DNA from: Evernia prunastri
Lineage: Eukaryota > Ascomycota > Lecanoromycetes > Lecanorales > Parmeliaceae
Assembly (NCBI GenBank): GCA_003184365.1
Contig: NKYR01000087.1
Coordinates: 1 to 64,000 of the forward strand
DNA: 64,000 bases
Direction of reading: 5' to 3'
The position numbers were made by a program, and so were the translations under genes. Within the stretch, counting starts at the first letter, position 1; every line of letters begins with the position of its first letter. Of this stretch, positions 54,643 through 64,000 are shown one piece after another. The notes beneath the pieces were generated by a model that worked only from the letters and a program-made list of their open reading frames with translations, was not told where the DNA came from and made no database searches.

Positions 54643-54871
54643 GAAGAAAAGGAAAGATATTGTGGTCGTCTATGCTCTCTCGCTTACATAATATGCCAAG
54701 ATTTCACCAAATCTCGTCTCCCTCGTCCCACAATTTCCAATTGCATGGAGCGTACTCGGTAAATGACAATTATCCCTAGTTTACGCGCAAAGTGAAGCAC
54801 AAAGGTCAAAGGTCTGTTGGAACCGCGTGATTGGAGCAGAACCACGTACACGCACGGCCTCTTTAAGAATC

Positions 54872-56012
54872 ATGGTGGAGGCCGACTTCCTCCATCTTGC
54901 GAGACCTCTAGGTCCTGCGGCCGTGGGCTCGCAGCCAACCACAGCTCCTTTGAATGTCATAATACAACCTCAGGTATTTATTATAAGCCTCACCATTCTT
55001 GATACACTCATTGACCGTACCGTAGGCAATCTTCTCCATCTTAGATCATTCTCTCCGCCGCAACGCAGACCAAGAACGAGTAATAGGAACCCTGCTCGGC
55101 GTGCGCAGCGAAGATGGCCAAGAAGTGGAGATTAGAAATTGCTTTGCAGTTGGGCACACAGAAACACAGGAGCAGGTCGAGGTAGACATGGAGTACCAAA
55201 AGCAGATGCTCGGACTCCACCTCAAAGCGAACCCTAAAGAAGTGCTCGTCGGATGGTATGCTACATCGGCAGAGCTCAACACATTCTCGGCGCTCATTCA
55301 GAATTTCTACGGCGGCCAAGGCGATGGAACGTGGCCGCATCCAGCTGTTCATTTGACGATCAATACGGATGCTGGAAAAGAAATCGAGGCTAGGACGTAT
55401 ATTTCCGCGCCTGTCGGGGTAACCGCTGAGAGGGCGGCGGATAGTGCAGCTTTCACCCCAGTGCCACATGAAATACGATACGGAGAAGCGGAGAAGAGTG
55501 GGTTAGATCTGATCTCGGGAGCAAAAGATAATAAGGACCGGACTGCAAATGTCCTGACGGACATTGAATCTTTGGAAAGGGCTATTGAAGAGGTCCTTGC
55601 AATGCTCGAAAGAGTGTCTAAATACGTCGAAGCTGTCATAGAAGAGGAAGCCCCGCCATCCAGTGCTCTTGGTCAATTCCTACTCAACGCTCTGGCGCTG
55701 GCGCCAAAGGTAGACCCCGAGGACATCGAACGAGATTTGTAAGTCTAAACACAACGCTCGATCCAGTTCTACATATTGACTTCTTGCAGTAACAATCATA
55801 TTCAAGACGTCCTCGTCGTCTCATATCTCGCAAATACTATTCGTACGCAGATTGATCTTTCAAACAGGCTAGCAACCGCCGCGTTGACCATGGGGGCTGG
55901 GGATGGTCTGGGTGGCGCTCAAACGAATGGGACAGCCTCGGAAGGCAATCAGAGAGGGCAGCGCGGTGGAAGGAGTCAAAGAGGCGGAGGTGGTCGGGCG
56001 ATTGAATCATGA
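54872..56012 (+). CDS. Translation initiation factor eIF3 subunit f
   Basis: Three exons: 54872-54973, 55026-55738, 55790-56012 (345 aa). The MPN domain starts NVIIQPQAIFSILDHSLRRN and continues VIGTLLGVRSEDGQEVEIRNCFAV, EVLVGWYAT and TFSALIQNFY. The JAMM zinc signature is absent, as usual for eIF3f. A helical part then binds other eIF3 subunits (FNNHIQDVLVVSYLANTIRTQ), and the tail is Gly/Arg-rich (RGQRGGRSQRGGGGR), which may bind RNA. The second intron begins within a Phe codon, giving ERDFNNH. Confidence 0.95.
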
Positions 56013-56144
56013 TTGTACTCGTAACGCACTGCACGTAAAAGGCGAGGATAGAAGTATGATATCTTGCTGGAAGCTGGCATAGCACTTGGCCATGTCTGTC
56101 AACTGGCTGAAAAATTGTTAACAACAGTCTACTTGACAAGCGTT

Positions 56145-57482
56145 TTAGCTGTCATAGGCTGTAGCCTCTATTTTCCTTTCGCCATTGAGCACATATTCCG
56201 CAAGCAACCCACCTGCAATCCCCCCTCCAGTCAACCATGCTCCGTTTTTGAACCACCACCAACAACTGCTTATCTCCTTTAACCTCACTCTCCATATCAT
56301 GAAGCCTAAGGTAGCAGCCGCAGAGCCACAGCTGCCTATAAAGAAGATTGGACCTACACCTGCCGCTGTTCCAGCTGCGCTCAACAACCCGATCTGCACA
56401 ACCGCCAAGCTGGACAAGACAACCTTCGTTTCTTTCTCGTGTCGTACTGCGATGCTTTTGATGCCCACTTTGGCATCATCTTTGATGTCCATGTGGGCAT
56501 ATATCATATCGTACAATACGGTCCAGGAGACACAACTTGCATACAATGCCGCCACGGCTTTGAGCGCCACAACGTCCGCCAGCAGGTCCACTCCCAACGC
56601 AGGGAAACCCATAAACGCCCCCCAGGAGAAGGTCAGTCCCAGCACGAATTGCGGGTAGTGCGTGACTCTTTTGGCAAGAGGATAGGTGGCAACCAGCAAC
56701 AGACTGGGTATTCCATAGTAAAGGCACGATGACGGGAATTGCAAAAGGACGCCTAAACCTGCTAACAGTTGAAACCCAGTGAAGGTCAACGCCTTGAAAG
56801 GTGTGACTGCACCGCGTGCTATCGGCCGAAGACGTGTACGGGCCACGTGAGGGTCCAGGTTACGATCCCAGAGGTCATTGATGGTACAACCAGCACCACG
56901 CATGATCAGCGCGCCGCTGAAGAAGCACAAGGTGGTGGTTAAAACGGGGAGCGGGCTCGATGCTGTGTAGGAGGCTGCTAGAAGCGTTGAAAAAAGACAT
57001 GGAAAGAAAAGGTAGTACGTTCCGGCTGGCTTGTCGAGCCGCATCAATTCGGCGTAGGGTATCCAGGTTTGAGGTAGGTAGGAGACAAAACCCGTCCGAG
57101 GAGCTTCGTAGATTGGTAAGATACTTGCAAAGGAAGGTACAGCGGAGACAAAACCCGTCCGAGGAGCTTCGTAGATTGGTAAGATACTTGCAAAGGAAGG
57201 TACAGCAGACACAGCTTCATTATGGGGTTTTCTGGATACATTTGCGTATTGTACTGGTGATAGATCAGCAACTTTGTGACCCAGATCTGCACATGCTCGT
57301 CGTTGCCTTGTCAATATTGTCAAAATTCTTTTCGTCGAAGGATAAGTCTGTGTGGACCTGGACGTTGAGCAGCACAGCTGTCTGTTACTCCCAAGCCTTG
57401 AAATTCCTGGGTTGCTCAAAAGGGAAATGCTACTCTGGGAGAGGCATCGCTTCATTGCCTTCAATTGGTGCAGCCCACTCAT
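56145..57482 (-). CDS. coq2: 4-hydroxybenzoate polyprenyltransferase Coq2, with internal duplication
   Basis: Single exon, 445 aa. Attaches the polyprenyl chain to 4-hydroxybenzoate in ubiquinone synthesis, in the mitochondrial inner membrane. UbiA motifs: NDLWDRNLD with RPIARG close behind, and DMIYAHMDIKDD for the second Asp-rich loop; about eight hydrophobic helices. The N-terminal 90 residues form a basic Ser-rich presequence (start at 57482; Met at 57449 region possible but less likely). Residues 92-112 are repeated at 113-133 by a 63-bp duplication in the linker before the membrane domain. The duplication should not touch the active site. Confidence 0.93.
   Translation of the reverse strand: MSGLHQLKAMKRCLSQSSISLLSNPGISRLGSNRQLCCSTSRSTQTYPSTKRILTILTRQRRACADLGHKVADLSPVQYANVSRKPHNEAVSAVPSFASILPIYEAPRTGFVSAVPSFASILPIYEAPRTGFVSYLPQTWIPYAELMRLDKPAGTYYLFFPCLFSTLLAASYTASSPLPVLTTTLCFFSGALIMRGAGCTINDLWDRNLDPHVARTRLRPIARGAVTPFKALTFTGFQLLAGLGVLLQFPSSCLYYGIPSLLLVATYPLAKRVTHYPQFVLGLTFSWGAFMGFPALGVDLLADVVALKAVAALYASCVSWTVLYDMIYAHMDIKDDAKVGIKSIAVRHEKETKVVLSSLAVVQIGLLSAAGTAAGVGPIFFIGSCGSAAATLGFMIWRVRLKEISSCWWWFKNGAWLTGGGIAGGLLAEYVLNGERKIEATAYDS
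57081..57206 (-). repeat. 63-bp in-frame tandem duplication in COQ2
   Basis: Two adjacent 63-bp units (57081-57143 and 57144-57206) are practically identical, each encoding 21 residues (AVPSFASILPIYEAPRTGF core). The near-absence of differences, also at silent sites, points to a recent event or an assembly artefact. Confidence 0.8.
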
Positions 57483-58298
57483 AAGCAAAGTTCTCTTGGC
57501 GCTGGACCGAGTTGATTTTTCGGTTCTGTGTATTCTGTGTACTTTGGAATCCGTGACGAAACGTAAGAAAACCGGCGCATTCGAAGTGGTCGAAAGGTAC
57601 TTTTGGGATGACGCAGCTCCCCAATACCCTACATCCTATGTTCCATTGTGTTCGAGAAGCCACGAGCTATTGAGTCACTCTGGTGTATTGTACGCGTTGT
57701 TCTCGACCAGAGAAGCGTTGGGGGTCGAAGGAAAGGAGAAAAGGTTTTATTCGAACCAAGAGGCTCCAGCAGTAAGCTGTTAGCACTTCTGACCTACAGC
57801 AACGATGGGTATTGAAAATGGAAATAGAGCCGTTTTCTCAGACGGTCTCAGCAAACAATTGTGAGATGACAGGGGACGAATATCAGTACTAAGATCGAGT
57901 ACGATTTCGATATTCGTCTTGTCTTGGCACGCTAGCTAGGCCCTACGACTAGTCGCGCGCGGAGGAGCTTTGAAACTCTGCAGAGTTCACTCTGAATTTT
58001 CGATACGCTTCGTAAATACAGCCCGCCAGCCAACAGCCAGTAAGGCCTTTCCTCGGAGCTCCTATATTAAGAATATATCCTCTGTCACTACAAAGTCAAA
58101 CAAGCCACAACTCAGGTACTGCGCGTAGGGTGTTGCAGTTGAGATGAGCTCACTGGACATGCTAACCAGGTGCTGAGAGCAGCGCCCGACTTCTTTCCTC
58201 TTGTCCTCACCTTTTTATCTTCCTTTGGCACCTCTATAATGCAAGACAAATGATAATTATATGCATATACGCAACTCGGACCGCTCTGTCCAAGCAAA
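57483..58298. other. Divergent promoter region of COQ2 and the JmjC gene
   Basis: About 0.8 kb with no supported coding sequence or RNA gene. Confidence 0.5.
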
Positions 58299-61200
58299 AT
58301 GGTTGCTCAACGACCGTCGGCGGCTTTTGACCCCATCCCTCCAGACCTCGATCTTGCCTCTCTAGTTGAGGACACTCCGAATTTTGAGTACGTGACGAGG
58401 ATATCATGCGATATGATCGAGGCCCAAGGCTTGGAAGCCTTTGACAGACTGGTCTTGCTGCAAGTCATTCTTGGAGGAAAGCCCCTCGTTGTCGAAGGGT
58501 TCCAACACCGCCTGGATGAGTGGACCTTTACGAGTCAATGGCTGCAAGACAATTGTGGAAAGAAATGTAAGCACAATCAGTCTCGACAGGATTCGTTTTC
58601 TAATTTAGCCCTACAGTCGAACAAGCACGCAATCTGAGCAAGCAGCAGAACATGACCCTCTCGATTGGTCACTATCTTAACAACATGTCAAAGCTCACTG
58701 ACCAATGGAACCGACAAAATTACAAAGAACGTGATCGTCAGAGAATATATCTGAAAGACATTGATTGTCCTCAGATATGGCACGACAAATTACGGGAACA
58801 AATCCCACCAAGTGTCTTCTACCTCAATGAAAGTATTGGTGAGTTTGGCGGGCCGGGGTCAACAGAGGAGCCCGGTTCAGGTTATACGAAGGGGCTAGGT
58901 GTGGCCAGGGCCGGGGACCTCATGAGCTGTCTTCCACCATCCGTGAGAGCAGATAATATGATGTGCTATATCGGTCATGAGGGTACATATACACCTGCAC
59001 ATCGAGAGATGTGTGCCAGCCTAGGGCAAAATCTGATGGTACAGACTTCAGGCCTCAAAGACGAACATGGTAAACCTACGAAACCCGGCTCATCGATATG
59101 GTTCATGACTGAAACCAATGATCGACACACCGTGTCCGAATATTGGTTAGCAACCTTGGGGCACGACATCGAGGTAGAGTCGCATTTTGCCCAAATAAAT
59201 GCCTGGAAAGCTGCACCATTCAAAACATACATCGTGGACCAGAAAATCGGAGACTTTGTCCTTATTCCCCCATTAGCCCCACACCAAGTATGGAATCGTG
59301 GCACGGTCACTATGAAGGTGGCTTGGAATCGGACAACAGTTGAAACTCTCGAAATGGCTCTGCACGAGGCACTACCGCGAGCAAGAATTGTCTGCCGTGA
59401 TGAGCAGTACAAGAACAAAGCCATTGTATATTTTGCTTTAATAAAATATTCGGATCTCCTGAGGCAAGCTGATACGCAAAGACGATTGGCACCAAATCAT
59501 CACGCACGAATGGAAATCGACTATAGTTCGAAGATACGCCAACTTCAAAAAGACTTCAAGCGCCTCTTTGCTCTGTACACGGAATTACTGCTCTCTGAAA
59601 TGCTGGCACCTGTCTCTCCGTCTGAGAAACGTGGTCAGTATCTCCCCTACGAGAGCTTCGTCACATGCTCATATTGTCGTTGCAACATCTTCAATCGATT
59701 CTTAACTTGTACCACCTGCGTCGTAACCTTCGAGAACGGGGACGAGGATACGTATGACATTTGCATGGAGTGTTTTGCCATGGGCCGCAGCTGCACCTGT
59801 CTATCGAAGTACAAATGGGTGGAGCAATTTCCTTGGCAAGAGCTGGTACAGAATCATGATAAGTGGAGACACCAGATCATTCAGTTTGAAAACGGTCTCA
59901 GTGATAAGTCTCCTCAACCTTTAGATGTAGAGAGAAGGAACTTGGGCAAGAAGACGTTGGCTCAAGTCTGTCAAGAGCAACTGAAGATCCGACCTTGGAG
60001 TGATCCCGAAAACCCTATACCCGTATTGACAGCCTTTGCGAAAAGGAACTTGCACGAAGTTGGTGCTTCCAAGAAAGCGGATGACGAACGTGAGGTGGAT
60101 GATGACGGGTATGTAAAAAAGCCAAAGAAGCGCAATTTTGATAAACTTGGCAAGCAATACGCAAGAGACCACGTTTCCCAACACCCGGAATACCGTTGGA
60201 AGCTGGCGCCCTGCACTAGGTGTGAGCGTCACTACAGTTATGGCAGCCTATTTCGTGGGTTCGACTTGATGCCGTTGACCGTGATGGAAAATCCGAACTG
60301 GGAGTGTCCGCATTGTCTCAAAATCTGTTCCGTTGCGAAATGTGGCAGCGTTGCCGGATTCAAACCATACGAACCCAGTGGTACAATGCTTGGACATGAC
60401 ACGAGGAAAGTCGCAGATCCAAGAAGCGTTGAAAGTCTTGTTGACTTCAGTCTTTCGAATGGGAAATGGATAAAGAAGACAGGGGATGACCATCCACAAG
60501 ACAACAGACGACTGAGTCGACGAAAAGATGAGGCGGAACAAATCAGAGCCAGAGATCCGGCATTGAATGAGAACTACGTGGATGAAGAAGAACATACTCC
60601 AGTGAATGGACATGATCAATTTCTCGATCCTGCAATCGGGTCTGCAGACATCGGTATCCCGATTGACCCCATGCTTAGCATGCATCAGCCCAGTGTATAC
60701 ACGAACGGTCATTCGACAAAGACAGGTACACAGAGAAGCCGCGCTGACTCATCCAATCGGGCCCAGATCAGAAGCCGAGATAGATCAAGCAGCATATCTT
60801 CATTGGGTGACGAAATGGAATGGGAGAATGATCAACGAGATATGAACTCAGAATCCCGACGTCCCTCCCACATGGCGCCAATGGCGAACATGATAAATCA
60901 AAGCAGCCAAGGCCAGGGTTTCACAAGCAATGGAATCGCCTACGAGTATCCGGATCCAACCGATTCTCAAACTTCACCCTCAAAGCAACCGAGCAATTAC
61001 CTTCAACCGAATAACCCAAAACGAAACGCGGGTAAAATAGTGGAGAGTGACGCGGTAGTGCTAGCACAGTACAACGTTCCCGAGCCGCCTCGCATTACTC
61101 AGCTCGAGCAATTGCTGGAGGATGCAAAACTAGGTGATTGCTACATACGTACTGAAGCATCAATTACGGGAAAGAGCCTACGGATCACATTGTCAATATC

Positions 61201-62194
61201 CAAACCCAAATTAGCCGCCGTTCGTGTCACTCATCCGCAGCCTATAGCGTTGAATGGGGTCCAGGCTCCAAGAAAAGAACCACCGATCCTACTACAGTCA
61301 GACTTGCCCTCCGCTGTCCAGGCCGAGGTGCCTGCTCCACCACCTAAGAAGAGAAAAGTGCGTGAGGAGCGAGACGAAGAGTTTTCCACCCGAAAGCGGA
61401 AAGGTTCTAAGCCTTTGGTGAATTCGGTCCCCGCGAAAGACACAAGAAAGGTTTCGGTAAAGTACACCGAGCTTTCTAGTGATTCTGAGGCTACTCAAGA
61501 GGAAACAATCTCTTTCGTGCCAGTCAACAAAACTCAGGGGCCGCGGCCGTTACCCAAGTATCTAGCCCAGCGAAGCGACGGCGGCCCACCACTTACATCA
61601 AACCAGCTTCCCAGTAGAAGCAAGTCTTCCCCACCTCGAGAGCGGGCGACCCCTCCCGCGAGTGCACCCGAGCTTCAGCTTAATAATGATCTCGAATCTT
61701 CCCTTCCCACAAGTCAATCAGCAACCACAGTCCCAAAGCCACCTAAACCATCAAAGGTCACTTTCGCGAACGAAACAGTATCAGGGACGCAGGCTATAGT
61801 TAAGAAACCCGACCTGAATACTGTTCCCGTGGGCTCTACGCAGAAGCTAGCCGAGGAGAATCGCAAAGCCAAGCTAAAAGCTCTTCAGTGGGCAAATGAC
61901 GATAATCAGGAAGACGAGAGTTCTACTTCAGACTCTTCTTCGGATTCAAATGACGACTATACAACAAGAAAGGCAAATGGCAAGCTATTAGCTGCTCCCA
62001 AATCCATATTTTCCATGGGGAAGAAGATCAAGATCGTTGCAGCGGCAAGAAGTGCACCTGCCAGCGCCGAATCGTCCTTGAAAAAGAAGATCGGCAGACC
62101 AAGAAAGTCGATGCCTACTGCCTTCGAGAGCGCAGCCGTTAACAAGGCCCCCGCTGCTCGAGGTCGGGGCAGACCGAGGAAATCTGTGCCCTGA
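58299..62194 (+). CDS. JmjC-domain chromatin protein with zinc fingers and AT-hooks
   Basis: Two exons, 58299-58566 and 58617-62194 (1281 aa). The N-terminal 300 or so residues hold the JmjC fold. Likely Fe(II) ligands are His218 and Glu220 (PAHREM) and His312 (APHQVWNRG), the HxE...H set of 2-oxoglutarate-dependent histone demethylases. A first Cys cluster follows (CSYCRC, CTTC, CMECF, CTC), then a second of the CxxC type (CTRCERHY, CPHCLKICSVAKC) like the zinc-finger-R1 group. The rest is disordered and basic with NLS-like runs (KKRKVREE). It ends in two AT-hooks, GRPRKSMP (about 1249-1256) and GRGRPRKSVP at the C-terminus. Substrate not predictable; a chromatin role is well supported by architecture. 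Confidence 0.88.
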
Positions 62195-62665
62195 CAATGT
62201 ACAACCGTCGGTACATAAAATGTTCACAAGACTAGTATTAAGACTTGTATAATATATTCGAGGCGCTTTTACGGCGCTTATTGAGATACCCGGCGGATTT
62301 CTTTCTGATCCAACAAAGTGAAAGCTCGGCTTGTGGAGCTCTGAAGCCTGGGGAGTTTTATAGTGGTCATGAAATCCTAAGATAAGGTCGGAAGGGTTGT
62401 CCCCAAGGTTGTCGATGCAGCCTCTCGTAACTTGGTAGTCCAACTCTCACCTACAAAAATATATCAATCAGACCATGCTTTTTATAGTGTTGTCATGCAT
62501 TGTACTAATTGAAACATGATGCTATGCTTTGTCGGTAGACCCGTTCTCTTCAGCTTTGATCCTCTGGAGAGCAGCACGCCACTGAGCTGAATGGCACTAA
62601 ACCTTCCTTATCGTACACCTTGTGCTTCCACCCGTCCCATATATACACAAGTAACAGCCTCTCTC
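62195..62665. other. Convergent 3' intergenic region
   Basis: Lies between the JmjC gene (+) and the FAM210-like gene (-). Nothing recognised. Confidence 0.5.
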
Positions 62666-63552
62666 TCATTTCGCCCCCTTGGGTCTCCTTTTGCCAATAT
62701 CCCAACCCCATCCTCTGAGCACTTTGACGACCTTGGGAGTGACAGCGACCGTAAGCGGTACCCTGATGAATATGAAACTTTTATGTATGGCATACGCCAG
62801 CGCCAGCTGAGTCCAGATACCTAGCAGCTCTCATCAGCCCGCATCCCATCTTCATAATCGGTCGTGGGCAAAAACTCACTTGCATTCTCACTCTCGTTCC
62901 TCTTCTCCGCCTCCTTCACCCCGTGATCATACCCGGCGACCCCCACCTCCCCCTCCCCCTTGACGGCCTCATACCCCTCCACCTTCGTCTCCTCCCCCGC
63001 CACCCCTCCCACAGCCACGGCGCCCCGTTCCCCCTCCGCTTCGTCTTGCCCCGGCACGCGCTTCTTCTGCCACGCCTCCCGCACAGAGTCCGGCACCGCA
63101 CTCTTCACCCAATCGACCACCACGTGCTCGTAGTGCCCGATCCGGTCCGTGCCGAGGTACCGCACCGCGGCGAAACAGAAGGGGAAGTCGAGCGCCGACA
63201 GCAGCATGTAGACGCCAAAGGCCGACCAGCCGTACTCGCGGGACAGTTTCCGCAGCCGCTGCGAGAGGGAGAGGGAGGGCGTCGGGGAGTTGAGGGACGG
63301 GGTGGGGTCGTAGGGAGCTTTGTGAGGGGGTTTCGTGGCGTAGGGGCGTCTGGGGGCGTGGGCGGAGAGGAAGGGTTTGCGGCGGGGAGCACGTGTGAGG
63401 TGGTGGGAAAGAGGACGGCGGCCGGTGGTGCGGGCTAAGAGGTTCAGGAGGGGAGAGGGATGGGTTGGGGAGGTTCGAGGTGCGGTATTGAAGGTTTGTT
63501 GAAGGGCGGAGCGGAGGTAGGGGGAGTTGCGGAGGAGCTGGAATGGCCTCAT
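62666..63552 (-). CDS. DUF1279 mitochondrial membrane protein (FAM210-like)
   Basis: Two exons, 63552-62880 and 62820-62666 (275 aa). The first 80 residues are Arg/Pro/Ser-rich with no acidic residues, a mitochondrial presequence ending near RRPYATKPP. DUF1279 follows: LSQRLRKLSREYGWSAFGVYMLLSALDFPFCF, one membrane helix, then RYLGTDRIGHYE. After a charged loop, the second exon supplies the conserved end WTQLALAYAIHKSFIFIRVPLT and TPKVVKVLRGWGWDIGKR. The intron (59 bp, GTGAGT...TGCTAG) is essential, because the unspliced frame stops within ten codons of it. FAM210 proteins act in mitochondrial translation or inner-membrane organisation in animals; the fungal role is less clear. Confidence 0.9.
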
Positions 63553-64000
63553 GGTCGGGGGGAGAATTCGTTATGGGTGTGTGTGGTTCCGGCGGCGACG
63601 TTCTCGCTTGACTTGTTCAAGGCTGCTGCCCTGTGGCAGAATTGGGGACTAGAACGGAGATTGTCATCTTCTTCGCGCAGGCATCGGCCGGGCACTTTAT
63701 GCCAAGAAATGTTCGTGCTGTCCAGAAGTAAGTTCCTTAATAGAGCAAGGACAGCGGAGAAATCCCGAGGTTTGTCCGCCAAATGTGACCCTGCAATCAA
63801 CTTAGCGCCGTCGGCGCCCTCCAAACCTAAAATAAGTAATAACTTCAGTGTAGAATATATGAGGGAATGGTAGTGTCTATAAGCTACTCGACAAGGTCCG
63901 TTATGAAGACTTCGACATAGTTTCATAGCCAAGTCCTTGGTGTAGAGAAAGAAATCTTCTAATATTCTTTACCCGGCTAAATACTACGCCAAAACAATTG
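63553..64000. other. Right-edge intergenic sequence
   Basis: Promoter of the FAM210-like gene and unassigned sequence to the window end. No gene recognised. Confidence 0.45.

Noticed and set aside
56185..56658. 157-aa plus-strand frame
   Set aside because: Antisense to the Coq2 membrane domain; shadow.
1..64000. tRNA, rRNA genes or a CRISPR array
   Set aside because: I scanned by eye for B-box-like GGTTCRANNC with matching stems, for rRNA-like blocks and for regular spacers, and found none. A tRNA scan would be more reliable.

Overview
The window is a piece of nuclear genome from a filamentous ascomycete (Pezizomycotina; class not provable from sequence, Leotiomycetes would fit). The signs are: many short introns (about 46-85 bp) with GT/AG ends and CTAAY/CTGAY-like branch sites, genes packed on both strands without operons, a Zn(II)2Cys6 regulator, a secreted GtaA-type glutaminase, a T1-family ribonuclease, and an AT-rich block with a RIP-like dinucleotide pattern (CpA/TpG scarce, CpG kept, TpA abundant). 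I rebuilt exon structures by hand from splice signals, reading frame and family conservation. Every rebuilt coding sequence is a multiple of three and ends in a stop.

Left edge (1-3.4 kb): a RIP-like AT-rich block holds a young 227-bp LTR (TGTTAG...CTAACA, AAGCT target duplication). The LTR and its left flank are printed twice around a single N, which looks like an unresolved scaffold join. About 2 kb without a convincing gene follows. 

3.4-12.5 kb: T1-type ribonuclease (-), NmrA-like Rossmann protein (-), MOZART1 (+), CUE5 (-), DHX35-type DEAH helicase (+), PITH-domain protein (+), VPS20 (-). 

12.6-31 kb: RIX7 (+), secreted glutaminase with 11 exons (+), divergent PAP2 phosphatase (+), SWC4 (-), p24 cargo receptor (+), an uncharacterised 641-aa disordered protein (-), HEM2 (+). 

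31-45.5 kb: SDR oxidoreductase with a GC-AG intron and CRE half-sites upstream (+), a Zn2Cys6/hexapeptide-acetyltransferase fusion with an apparently lost catalytic histidine (-), a 2.6-kb gene-poor stretch, mitochondrial malonyl-transferase MCT1 (-), complex I subunit NDUFS7 (-), a small Ser-rich protein (-), a secreted six-cysteine protein (+), TRAPPC2L (+), a ubiquitin-like-domain protein (+). 

45.6-64 kb: AFG1-like ATPase (-), a 1113-aa disordered protein (-), UTP25 (-), eIF3f (+), COQ2 with a 63-bp tandem duplication (-), JmjC/zinc-finger/AT-hook protein (+), DUF1279/FAM210-like mitochondrial protein (-).

Most genes are housekeeping and unrelated in pathway. Several sit head to head across 190-265 bp (CUE5/DHX35, VPS20/RIX7, SWC4/p24, UTP25/eIF3f) and probably share promoters. 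Ribosome biogenesis and translation (RIX7, UTP25, eIF3f), mitochondrial function (MCT1, NDUFS7, COQ2, AFG1-like, FAM210-like, part of the heme path) and chromatin (SWC4, JmjC) recur, without evidence of a cluster. The most unusual items are the regulator/acetyltransferase fusion, the six-cysteine secreted protein, the T1 ribonuclease without a signal peptide, the PAP2 protein with an altered third motif, the COQ2 duplication and the LTR/N junction.
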